Shown in pieces: positions 1 to 12,600 of a DNA stretch of 64,000 nucleotides (position 1 is its first letter; the number at the start of each line of letters is the position of its first letter). Made by a program: the position numbers and the translations under genes. The stretch comes from Lytechinus pictus (lineage: Eukaryota; Echinodermata; Echinoidea; Temnopleuroida; Toxopneustidae), in the NCBI RefSeq assembly GCF_037042905.1, contig NW_026974140.1, positions 13,814,001 through 13,878,000 of the forward strand, read 5' to 3'. The notes below the pieces were generated by a model, which saw only the letters and a program-made list of their open reading frames with translations, was not told the DNA's origin and did not search any database.

Positions 1-1055
1 AAGAAAATATCTTAATGGGAAATGGAAACAAATAGAACAATAGATGTGAAAATAACCTCTTACAAATGAATTGAAAATTAAATATTCATACATGCCATTG
101 CTTTTGGTCTTTGAAAGGTGCCTAGGATACTTTTCTAACGAAATTACCTAATTATGAATCAACATACTTGTGAAAATAATTGGATTGCTTTGTCCTTCAT
201 GTACAGTATATAGTCAGCATGGTCAGGAAAGCAAATTATTCTTTCTCTAACATTTTCATAAGTAATAATGCAAGGTTATTAGTCATGAGATGGAATTGGT
301 TAAGAATGATTTTTATCAAGAAAATTGTTGATTTAATGTCATAACCATTCATCGTCAGTTTTTGCATGTAATATGGCAGAGCGCAGGGTTAATCAATGAA
401 ATTCAATGATAAATAAATATACATCCTTGTTTCAATTCCTTAGCCTTTCCTAGCTTCCAGTGAGATCAATAAAGAGTTTATCAAAGGACTTAGAGTTAGA
501 GATCAAAATCAAGGGAAACCAGTCAAGAAAAGGGGAAAAGACATAAATCATAACAAAACTTACTAGGATTGAAAACCTGAGGGTCCCTGAAGATAGCTGA
601 TCCGTTTGATTTGTGTACATTGCAAAGTCACAAAAACCCGATGAGATTACAAACTCTGGAAGTATGTGTCATGTTCACTTCCGAACCCTGATTAGCTCAC
701 TACTCCTCACCTTCAACTTGCCCAAATTAGATTTATTTCTCATTCAAATCGACCCTTTCTTAAAAATGTTCTGCATCACCCTCACTATTGATACCCCTCC
801 CTTTTCTATCCCTCCGTGCCCCCCTCCTCCCTCCCTAACTCGCTCCCTCTTCCCACCATCCCTCCCCAACTTTCGCCCTCCTCCATGTATTATATAAAAA
901 TGAGTTCATTTGGGCAGATTCATATGAATGATAATAAAAGAGAGTTCATGTATGAATAATGAAGGTAAATTCCAAGGCACTTTATGGCTCTGTTATGCAG
1001 TTGCCCTATATAAAAGCGTGGAACTACAATATGATAAGAGCAAAGTTAAGCTAAG

Positions 1056-1081
1056 CATGGACCTACTCTAGTAGGTCCATG
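1056..1081. repeat. Perfect 26-bp hairpin flanked by 7-bp direct repeats
   Basis: CATGGACCTACT and AGTAGGTCCATG are exact reverse complements separated by CT. The identical heptamer AGCTAAG sits directly on both sides (1049-1055 and 1082-1088), like a target-site duplication around a very small insertion. Confidence 0.6.
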
Positions 1082-1212
1082 AGCTAAGGAAGGGAATTCC
1101 TGGCTAAGGTAAGAGATAATGTATTTGAACTTTGACAGTTCGCTTGAAGGGCAACTTTATTAAAAATTTGAACCACTTTCCTCATATATAGTCCTTGCAT
1201 TTTGTTTTCCCT

Positions 1213-1561
1213 AGATGGTTTTAAACCGCCTCGATCAAAAGAATCCCTGTTAAATCACAAGAACATTTTCAGGCATGCGCAGTGTGGTCTGATAAGCAAG
1301 CAAGGCGCGAGATTCGAAATCACTAGCTCAGCATTGAGCCACCCACGGCGCCTGCGCCCCACTTCACGCTAGGCTAAAAGTTCCCGTAATTTGCTTTCAC
1401 ACTGCCAAAATACCTACTATTTAGCGGGTATTTTCTTTCGGGGAGATTACGTGTAATTTGCTTTCAGACTGCCCAAGTTACTGGTATTTTCTGATTTGGG
1501 TAAATTTCTAGATCAGAAAATACCGGGAACTGATGAACTTCGAGGCGGTCTGAAACCACTT
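1213..1561 (-). mobile_element. Non-autonomous inverted-repeat transposon, copy 1 (3-bp target duplication CCT)
   Basis: It starts AGATGGTTTTAAACCGCCTC and ends in the inverted counterpart GAGGCGGTCTGAAACCACTT. CCT flanks both ends (1210-1212 and 1562-1564). The interior (AAATACC, TTTAGCGGGTATTTTC, GCGCCTGCGCCC, GCATGCGCAGT blocks) is shared in opposite orientation with the element at 53442-53918. No transposase; 349 bp versus 477 bp in the other copy, so internally deleted. Confidence 0.8.
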
Positions 1562-3413
1562 CCTGTTAACTTTGTTTTCTTTTTATGTAATTTTCTTTTT
1601 ATATATGTTATTTCCCCATATCATTTGTTCAGTAACATCTATTCTCCTTCACTTAGTCAAGAAACTCATCCCCATTAGCCAGGCGTATTAAAGAATGAAA
1701 TGAAATAAAACTTGTATACCCAATTCAGTCAAAATTAGTCAAAATCTGTCATTATTCACCTATCCCAGAGGGCCCCACTTTTGTATTTAAAAAATAAAAT
1801 CTCAAAACATTACAGTTTCGACACTTCTAGAAACAAATGTAACCCAGGTGTATGGTTGAGCTGTGGTAAGGGCTTTCTGCATGGATGGAATTGATACAGT
1901 CAGTGTTCAAATGGCTTCATTCACACTAACAGAAAACTAATTTTAATGTTTCTATTTTTTCTAATTATTGCTGATACTTTTTAAGACAATGCAACAGAAA
2001 ATTGACAGTAAAAACAACTTCTATGTTTTTTTTTAATTTCAAGATGTCATAAGAAATATTACCTTTTTAAAGGTCAGCTTTTAAAATTTAGCTGGTTGAA
2101 TTTTGAATAGTATTGTAATTTGTAACTGATGACAGCTTTGCAACTTTATTCTGATGTTTTATTTGTCATTCTAGTGAACGACAGTGAGCAAAAATGAGGG
2201 GGGGGGGGTTTAGATGGAGTGAATAGAGTCTGGTTTTAGTGCGAGAGAGAAATCAGTGTCATTTCTAATCACTTTTGAAGACCAGACTTTTGAAGTGAGG
2301 TCATTGACTTTTGGTAACACTTAAAGAAGAAAAGGATAAAAATCCTTAGATTTGTAAGCAGCTTTAGGGGAGATCATGTGCTACTCTCCAGTTTCGGAAT
2401 TATTCATTTTAAGGATAACTGTGGTGAAAAGAAAACCCTTTGTCAAACAGAAATGTCAATACCTTTGGAGTTGATTTTCTCTCCCCTTTGTTTGAAACCG
2501 TTCTCCTATACCTAGTTTGAATGCGTTTTAAAAAGCTTGCTGCCACTCTTAAGAATAAAATGTGTCAAAAAAATTGTTTAAATAACACGTATTTCAAGTT
2601 ATTTATTATTCTAAAAAAGTTTTGAATGAAAGTATATTCAAATTATGAAGAAATTAAAGAGTCTTTATGGGGAGTGTTAAGGAAACCAGTCTTTTAACGG
2701 CTTTTAAGAGAGATGATATATGATTGAAAATTGAACTATTGTATATGCACAAATTGGTTACATAAAAGCCATTTATGCATTTATAATGGTCAAACGAATA
2801 TCAGTCGTAACATCAATTTGTGTTAATTACTTTTGCTTCCTATCGTCATGATTGAGTGGGTGCATGATGAAAGCCAAATTCCCTTTTCATCAATTTGTGA
2901 CTAAATTACGCCATTCATTAGATGATTAAATGTAACATAGAGCCGTCTAAATTGCTTCTTTCCATTTGCCAATATGTATTGTTTGGACATGCATGCATGC
3001 TTTGCAATGGCCTTCATCAATTGATTATGAACTGCACTTCCCATTTTTGGCTGTTCTTCACTGAGCATTATTTTAAATCAAATGAAGGAGATAATGACAC
3101 TCTATTTTTATAAAAAAAGTGACGACTCAAATTGTCAGTTTGTTTTCAAAGAAAGTAAAAGATGGGTTTAAATTAGATATAGACCAGAGACGATAATAAC
3201 GTTCTTGAATTTTAAATTCCTTTTCCAGAATATTTGGAAAAGGTATTCTTTTGCTACTACACATTATATCATTCATAAATATGTATCATTTTTTGGCTAG
3301 GAAAGGACATTATGAGGAAGGAGCAAAAGGGAGGAAAGATGTCAATTATTTCCACAACTGAGAGTGTGGTATCTTGTTCATTCAATGGGCCAATCTTTGT
3401 TCTCCTATTACAG

Positions 3414-3637
3414 GCCACCACCGTCTGCCATTCAATGGATACGAGCACTTGGCTGCAGCCTCCCCGTATCTCCTGGCTACTCATCCAGCATTCCTCCCAT
3501 CATCCATCTCCATGCCGACCAACCATCTGACTACATCACCCTCCAAGGCTGCCGAGATGCACCACCTTCACCATGCCGACCTGGGAGCCGCCCATCTCCA
3601 CAACCTGCACAAGCTATCTGTAGGCATCCCAAGATCG
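3414..3637 (+). CDS. dach: DACH coding exon a (first in window)
   Basis: Acceptor CTATTACAG ends at 3413 and donor GTAAGC starts at 3638. The exon opens with two bases of a split codon and ends on a whole codon. It encodes about 74 residues rich in His, Ser, Pro and Leu (contains LPFNGYEHLAAASPYLL and HLHHADLGAAHLHNLHKL), the low-complexity linker between the two Dachshund boxes. A GAT-rich microsatellite begins almost immediately after the donor. Confidence 0.8.
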
Positions 3638-6600
3638 GTAAGCAGATGATAGTGATGAGGATGATGAGAATTATGAGGATGATGATAATGGTGGTGGTGA
3701 TGATGGTGATGATGGCGCTATATAAATGCCTATTATTATTATTATTATTATAATGGTGATGATGATAAAAATGTTGGTGAAGATGATGATGTTGATGAAG
3801 ATGACGATGTTGATGATGGTAATGATGATAATGGTGGTGATGAAGACGATGGTGGCTGTGATGATGGTGGTGATGATGATCATGATCATGGTCATGAGGA
3901 TGGTGATGATGATCTTGATCATGATGATTACAATGGTGATGTTTATGGTGGTGATGATGATATTAATCCTGGTATTTACTGCAGTATTTGCAATGATTTC
4001 TTTTTTTTAATTTCTTTTGCTGAATGTTATTGAAATTGATGATTGTATTGGTAGCATTGATTTTGATGATGTCGAATGATGAACAATGAATAAGAGAATG
4101 ATAAAAATAGGATGGCTTCACAATAGAACATTGAATAAGATGATAATAGTGAAAAGGACAAGAATTCTTAAATACCTTAACTTTATTTGATTCAATTTTA
4201 CATAAATAGAATGCAGTAGGGCTAAAATTTAAAATTGATCAAAATTTATTTTGAAAAAATTAAAAAATGTATAAAAAAAAAAGAAAACAAAGGATGGAAA
4301 GGAAAATATGTTGGAAGACTGAAATAGGATATCATGGTGCAGGATGACAAAATGATTGAAATCATCAGCAGCAATTGGCTGAACTCTTGTTTATGCATTA
4401 GAAAATGAATTTATGATGGGGTGTACTTTGTGAAAAGTGAGCCCATGAAAGATCATGTCATCGGGTGGAGGAGCAATGAGACCCTACGCCGGTCATGTCA
4501 AATAATTAATAGCACCGGGCGAAAAACTTCATGCAGAGTATGGAGTATGTATGAAACATGCAGAGACACATACATGAAATAATGAGGGCCCTACTGCCAA
4601 AGCAAAGGCTTTAGTACATCTCACCCTAGGCCCTGACGCAAGGCAACGCTCATAACCATGAACCACATCAATATTCATGAGGGCCATTAGATCGTGGACT
4701 AATAGGGGGCTCTCTTCAAATATTCATTCCTCTCCTAATCACCATAATTATTTCACAATCATGCTGTCACAGTTGCAGAAGGAATAAAAGTAGAAGGGGT
4801 AAGAAGGAGAGAGATATCAACAGAGAGACAAGAGCGAGGAAGAAAGAGAAACAAAAGGAAAGAGACATAAAGTTCAGAAGTCTCATACACCCTCGGCTCA
4901 TTAATTCTTGTGTCTGTTAGAGTAGCAACGTCATAGATCTGTAATTCATGTTTGTATGGTGGAGGAGATGCACTTTCGATTCAGCTTCCCACTTATCTAT
5001 GCACTCCTAACGTGACCAAAATCATTAATATCAGCCGTGACCAGCTAATTACACGAAAAAGGATCAGTGAAATAAAAGTTTCGATTAGTTTTTATCTATC
5101 TGGAGTCCTTCCTTTCCGTCTCCCTAGGGTATGCTATAATCTAGTAATGAGTAGTCATTACAACTACATTGGAGATTGATTCTGCATTAAAAACTATTAC
5201 CGCGCAAACATTTTACCGTAATGAATTTGGATTAAAGTAAAGCCATTTGTGCTATTGCTCGTTGAAGCATACTTATGCAACATTTTTGCCATAATCATTT
5301 ATCTTGAAATGGGAAGAATTAAGATAGTTGAAGGTCGTTTTGATGATATTTGACGAGATGTTGGGTCTTTTTATGATATTTAATGAGGCTGAATGTCTTT
5401 CGATGAAGCTTTTGCCATGTTTGAATGTCTTTTGAGGTAACGGTATCATTGAAAATAATGTATAATCATTTTCAATCATTTCATAGAATTTCTCTGGCAG
5501 ATATTGTGTGTCATGAATTTATTCATTGCCCGTAACAGTATCTTTTGAAACTTTTAAATGAAAAAAATTTAATACATAAACAGAAAAAAAATAATTGGCT
5601 TGTATATGTGTGATCACTCATTTTAATTTAACAAGACAAGAGATTCAATCATAAAATATATTCTGAATCTTGATTTAATATAAAGATTGATTTTATCTCT
5701 TATTTTCATGTGAATCATTGAAAACTTTAAATAATCATGTGGATATGTAACCCTCTTGTACTCAACAAGAGCTATTACTTGAGAATTTCACCTCCATTTG
5801 TCGACCATGCAGTAGTGAATTGTTGATTAGATGAAAGCCGGGCTGACGCTTAATTGCTATGTGCATGATATTGAAGTTTAATGTAATTGGGAGTTTAATT
5901 ATTCAAAAGTGAGAAAAGTGTTAGGTTGAGTGAGCTGTAATTTAGATGATAGATTTGGCACTTTGAGTGTCTGGTTGTATGTTGGCATTCGCTTTTGAGA
6001 CTTAGTGTTCAACCAACTTTTCTGTGGGCACTTTTTTTAAAGTCTATGATTTGGAGTTGGCATTATGAAATGGTTTAAAATATGAAGTTATGCTGGAAAC
6101 GAGAACATTCATGACTTGTGCATGGGATTTTATCATGGGTCCATTTTGTGAACCAGGGGTTTTCTGCACAACATTCTCCATTTTGTAAATCCACTCAAAA
6201 AGATGTACCAGGTCCTTACATTTTACTTTTAAAAATGCCCTTGTTATCAGCTTACCACCTTTTCACAAACTAAAAAAATCATAATTTGAATGATCCCAGT
6301 GGGAAACAAAGCTAATGACGAATTCTTAGCACGTGTGAAACCAAACTAGAATCATGAAGGCTAATCACAATCACAAATTCTAATTCTACTCTGGAGGTGA
6401 ATTTTAGTTAAGTTTCACTCAAATTTCGGTACGAATTTTACGTGTGAAAGGCTTGACCTCCAAAACATCTTTTGGAGGGCGGAGCTTACGTGTCCTTTCA
6501 AGCACTTCCGCAGATAATACAATTGTCATGCACTTATCGTATCGATGCAGTGCTTTTATTGACGAGTCACCAAGGACACATACCGCCTTCGCTTTTGAAT

Positions 6601-9600
6601 TTGAATTCAAATCACAGTTTTTCGAGTGAGCGTGTGAAAGGTCTGATGATTCTAAAGACGAATTGCAATCATCAACTGGTACAATGATGATTCAAGATTC
6701 ACGTGTGAAAGGGCCCATAGTCACTTCACTACCTTTTTCAGATGTTCTTGAACTTGATTTTTAGGGGTTTAAGTTTAACATTCAATGAATTTCTTTTCTT
6801 CCCTCCTATTCATACTTTGCAGTATCTTTCTCTCTCTCTCCCCCCACTCTCTTTGTCTATCTTTCTTTCCCTTTCACTTTCCCTTTCTATCTATCTCTCT
6901 CTTTCTCCTGGTATGTCGCCTATCTTTCTTTCTTCTTCAAATAATCTTTTTTGTCTTTCCTACCTGTCATATCACTGATACACCTGGCTGTAATTGGAAT
7001 ACTTGTCTAGACAGTTTCAATAGTTCAAGGTTAACCAACCCTCAAACAAAATTAGCCAAACATGTTCCAAAAACTCTTTTAATCTAAGTTTCTCTTATGG
7101 TCTTTCAAGATTTTCATGATCATCTTAACAAAATATTGACAGTGCTATTTGAGAAAATGCTGCATCACAAATTTTGGTTAGAATCGTTTCATGGTCACCT
7201 TTAATTTATGAGTAGGCCTATACTTACTAATTACAAGCAGTTAAAATGATATTCATCTACAGCTGTTAATTTTTGGATTCAGTATCAATGATAAACTACA
7301 TCATTGACATAATCTTGGATTCAGTATCAATTATAAAACTACTTCGTTAATATAATATTTTGGTATGGGTAGGTGCATATTTGGAAAACATTGTTTGGGC
7401 CTGTTTTTCATCTTACAGATATTATATACATCTCATTTTTTTCATTTGAGATGTAATATAAAAATCTGGCCATGTAGGAAAGTGCCCTACCCTAAAAATA
7501 TTAAAACCTAAGGCCTGATACATGTATTCATTCAAATAAAACGTTCTACTTAAACAAAATGTGTATAACTGATAATAAGGTATTTTGTTTTATGTTAAAA
7601 TATGAAAATAGAATTGATCTTTTCGACAGTTTTTATTGCAGTGCGTGGCAGTCCAAAAAGACAGCCTCAAAAGTCCATCTCACGTTGGATTCTACAATAT
7701 TGGTCATTTACAATACCTAATTCATTCTACCAGATCAGATTCTTGTGGATTGAAAAATTGTAAAAACATTTGAAAAATTAACATTAAATTTACATTGAGA
7801 AATATTACCTTTCCTATGCAAAAGAAGACTAGGGCATTATAGTGACACAATGATATCTACACATACAGCTCATTGTAATATCAATATTTTGGACCAAACT
7901 CTAAAAAAAATATTACCATCAATTGAAAATATAAATCTCTTTATGTAACAGGGTCTTACACATATCAGTAACCTTTTAATGTTCTGTTTTAAGACAATTA
8001 TCCCCTCATACTCAGAGGAAATTATTCTAAGAAAGATTGAAGAAAGATTGCCCGGTACGAGGGATGAATCATTCAAGTTGAAATGTGAATTAATATTTAA
8101 GGAAAACGTCTTTTGTTACCGCAAATTTCCCACCTCAAACAAAAAACCCTAGGGTTTGGTATGTCGTGATGACTTCTTTACTCCGTCATACCACTGTTGT
8201 TAAACACATAGAGTAGCCGCGGGATCGATGGAACTTTTATTTCCGCCGAAGTAGACGAGAACAACAAATAATAGATGAGGGCTGCGTTGCTCGTAAAATT
8301 TGATGATGCTTTACATAAGTGTGCTGTGTGTCACCGAGTTGGATGCCTGGGCTTACGGGAAACCCATTGACAACCAAGCTTTCTTTTCAAAAAATGGCAA
8401 CGGAATAGAGAGAAAGTTTTCAGGGCATATTTGAGAAAATATTTATGATGCTGTGTTTTGAGCAGAAAGATGGATGTATTTGGTTGTGCAATTTCAGATC
8501 CTTTCTGGAAAGTCTATTTTGTTTGTGGCAACGTGAGACAGATGATATTCAGATTTTTGTTGTCATTGATGAATTTTATTGGTTTACAAAACGCTAAAAG
8601 TGATAATGATAAAGTGTGCCTGGGAGGCATAATTATCACATACAAATGGTTAAAAGAAGCTGCTTCCATTAGCCTACATAAATCCCTCTTTTTGCAACAA
8701 ATATATATAGAGTAACTGCATGTAGTATTGTGTTGCATATAACTTGTCTAATATTTCATTGGCTCAGATGATATATGAGACATCAGTGTGTTTTCATTTT
8801 GGTCTTTGCATTTCTTTTAAGAAGCAGAAGGGCTCTTTTTTTTCTGTTTTCTTGGGAGTATAATATATTTGCATTATTATTCTTATTTGAAACAAATTAT
8901 CTGGATAATTTTTTTTGGGGTGTGCTAAATATTGCAGTTTATCTTAGACGCAAATCCCCATATCATTCATGAAATTATTACAACTGCTAAAAGTTTAAAA
9001 ATAAAACTTTGAATTGACAGAATTTCATTCCACTGCTAGGTATATGTTTGCACACAGTGATGTATTAAAAATGTATGAGAGTCAAAATTTAGATTAATTA
9101 TACTTTTTCATAAAAAAGAGTACTGTCAATGTTGCCATATAATATTGCATTACATAAACATTCCTGTTTCTGGGCAAAAAAATATCACGCATATAAACTG
9201 ATTGCGATTGTGATTATGATGATGATGATGGATTTAAAGTGAACATTAAAATCTATCAAATACTTATTAGTGACATTGTCTAAATCTGCCATCAATACAT
9301 TACATTGATAGAATGTCATTATTTCTTCTTCATACTTCAGTCAAGCCAACCCAGCTCACACAGCCATGCATCAGTCGACATCGATGACCATGATGAAGGC
9401 CTAGAGAATGGGGATCTCTCTCCACGCTCCTCGGACGGCCCTAGCCCCAGGATGGGTGGGTCACAGGGTGGACTCTCCCCAAAGAGCGATTCATCATCGG
9501 CCATGCACGAAGACGAGGACGAGAAGGAGAGTGATCGTATTCACCAGGAGGCAATGGCAGCCATGGAACACAGCCTAGGTACACGAGATTTGATCAGACA

Positions 9601-12600
9601 ACATCTACAAATGATGAGCAAGTATTCCTATAACCCCCTCATGGTAGTAGTCATAACATCACACAAAAATACACTTCCATTGCCTGTGTGAGCGATGAAG
9701 AACAAAAGATTCACATCTAATTGCAAGCCATTTGCTGTAATTATTAATATAGAAAAAAAGAACAAAGCTTTTTTTAATAACAAAATCAGGTTTATTGAGA
9801 TCACAAAGGGTGATTATTTTTATGGAAAACAAAATAAATCAATCAATAAATCAACCCTGAAGTTCCCACATGTATTGATTTCACTACTATTACAATTTAT
9901 GTCAGTTTTTGTCATCATAAATCTTACTATGAGCAAAAATAAATCAAAACAGACACATAAAGAGGACGGTTCAAAAATACATAGGCAAGTTCCTATACGG
10001 ATATTAACATTGATAGAGACTTGAAACTTAAATGTACTGAGTTCAAGTGTCTTGGCTCATATTTTTAAAAGGTATTATGTCCATGCGTATATGTTTTGGC
10101 TGAATATTGAGATATTGATTCCCGTTTGACAAAGAAGGTCTTTATTTTCATTGGATATTATTGTGTGATGTGTGGCAACTGTTGCATGTTTACACGGCTG
10201 GATATAACATTTATTTATGGTCTCTAACATTCTTTGTCAGAATTTATTCAATGCTAAAGTAAAGAACTAACAAAACAAAAAATAAAATGCCGTTTTGTGC
10301 TTGCTTTTGACTTATAAATTCTAAAGATAATTTCTATTTGTTTAATGGCAAATAATAAAATGAATTGAAAAGAGGCAAGTGTGAATCTTGCATGAATGCA
10401 AAAATGTTTTATATCGTATTAAACCTATTTCAAAATCAACTGAATTAACCCAATTTAGCGATTTTAATCATAACTTGCATTTGTAACATAACCCTGCTTG
10501 AAATTAACTTTGGTGTTTTTTTTCAACAAGTTTTAACTAAGGTACTTTTTTACATTAAAAAAATAATGTGCAGTGGAGGTCTTGAATTTACTATGTTATT
10601 GGTTTGCTATTTTCGTTTTGTCTTGAACTTACTGTTTATATAATATTATTTTCTTTTAATTTTTTTTAAAACAGCTAATGCAAGAGAGGAGAACAAACCC
10701 TCAGGCATGAGTAAGCTTTTTATTTAAACCTTTCTGAATGAAGATATAAAAAAATGCTAATGTTCCCGTGAGTAAAGAGATCCTGTAGGTGATTAAGCTA
10801 TGAATTCATAAGTTTCTTGAAATTACTGACATTACAAACTACTGCAACATGGGTGTTGAATCAAATTTTACCCATTTCATTTTGCATTAGCTGTGATCTT
10901 CATAGATTCAAATTCCTGCTGCCAAGCAGTCCAATGCAAACTTATACCATTTATCATTGTTTTATCAGGTTAGGAGATTCAGCATCACTTGATTTCTTGA
11001 GTTCTTTTGTCATAGCTTAATTAAATAACCCAAGACTTTAAATGATATTGATGAATGATCTTTTGTAACTGAGCATGAGTTTAATTGATGATCAATTACA
11101 TGTTTGGTTTTTTTCTCCATTTTGTGATATTTCTATTGATTAGACTTTTATTTCAATTTTAAAAAGCGATGACAAGTTTCTAATATCAATATGAAGTGTA
11201 TTAGCTGAACACACATACAAGATAATTTTAATACTTAATATTGGTGAGTGAACTTAGATGGCATGCAGTGATGATATTGGCGAGAGACCAAACTATGTCC
11301 AGTTCCTATTCTCTTATAAAGGTTTGGCATTGTTGAAATTTCTCACTTCACGATTTGTAAATAATATTCCAAGATTTGTATTTATGTGGCTAAAGTACCA
11401 GATGAAGGTATTGATTTATCCCGTATGCTTCCTTGAGAATGAGAATCAAAATAAAAAGAGGAATATTTTCCAAAGGAATGGATTCTTCCTCCTTTGAAAT
11501 CAATATAGTATGAGGTTTATATATATGCATCATATTGGTATTGAATCTTTACCAATGTTTTTATTTGATTCTACGTCTCACTGTGCATCATAGTGATTAA
11601 ACTGTAATACATTGTTTCAAAATGTCGGTTTGGTTCTTCAAGTATCTTTATGGAGGTCCAGATAAAGATGGTAAGGGGGACCCCCCTTTTTTGTGGTCCA
11701 ACTGCACACATCCAATTGCTATGTTTGGAGAAGACCTAATGGTTTCAGATATTAATTTCAAACCAAATAGATGATGAAGATGGTGATGGTGCATGATGAC
11801 GATGATGATATGCTGAATACTTCATTTTGTTTGAAATATCTTAATTTTTCCATAATTTTGTATTCCATGTGTAGATGGATCTCTCTCCGAGGGAGGGGCA
11901 CACCCAAGAGGGGAGGAGTATGAACAGCTCCATGGCAACAACACCAACCAATCAGGGATGCCCATGAGTGGATTGACAGCTAGTGACATGCTTTCACATC
12001 AAGTGGTAAGAAGTATGAACTGCTAATCATCAGATTCAAGGGAATTAATGTACATTGCTTTGAAACAAAAATAATATTTGTTCATTCTTTTACAGATTTT
12101 GGAAAGAAGATTTTGTATTAGTTTTCTTTATTTCTTTCTTCTCTCCTTTGCTCTCACTTGTCTGTCTCACCCTTCTATCTCTGTCCCTTTCTTTTTCCCA
12201 CTCTTCCTCTGTCCCTCTCCTTCCTCTTTTCATCTTTATTCTTTCTCTTGTCATCTATTGTTTTTCTCCCTCTCACCCTCTATTGTTTTTCTTCCATTGT
12301 TACAGGGTCCATCCTCCATGGAAACTCTCCTCACCAACATCCAGGGTCTACTGAAGGTAGCATCAGACAATGCACGTCAGAGAGACAAACAGATCAACCT
12401 TGAAAAAGGTAATAATGATCTTCCACTACAAAAATCTTTGCATACAGACCTAACAGTCCTGGGTCACTTAACACAAACCTTAGCAATTTACAGTGCAATT
12501 GTTTTATGTAATGGTCAAGATGGAGGAAGAGAATGGAGAGTATCAGTCTTTTTAAATTATGGTAATGTACTTTTTATAGTAGCAAAACGTATTTATCTCA

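Larger units (their letters stand above)
1..3413. other. Upstream DACH intron (by inference)
   Basis: No exon of the N-terminal Dachshund box can be read here on either strand, and the exon at 3414 begins inside a codon, so this is probably intron. It contains a pyrimidine-rich stretch at 793-884 (CCCTCC-type), a 26-bp hairpin at 1056-1081 and a transposon at 1213-1561. The rest is plain AT-rich sequence. Confidence 0.5.
3966..9340. other. DACH intron
   Basis: AT-rich intron of 5.4 kb after the microsatellite. 4430-4760 is less AT-rich, with homeodomain-type AATTAATA and CATAATTATTT sites and a TGTCAAATAATTAAT block; it could be regulatory but nothing proves it. A repeat with GTGTGAAA motifs lies at 6330-6720 and a (CT)n tract at 6825-6905. 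8100-8380 is a CpG-containing patch of unknown nature. Confidence 0.6.

Noticed and set aside
1..3413. Search for the N-terminal Dachshund box exon
   Set aside because: No sequence resembling the SKI/SNO-type DNA-binding box is present on either strand; it must lie before the window.
3671..4010. Met/Ile/Val-rich ORFs on both strands
   Set aside because: They are translations of the GATGAT microsatellite; no non-repetitive protein sequence.
6330..6720. Repeated ACGTGTGAAAG words suggesting a CRISPR-like array
   Set aside because: Irregular spacing, eukaryotic context and element-terminus character; not a CRISPR.
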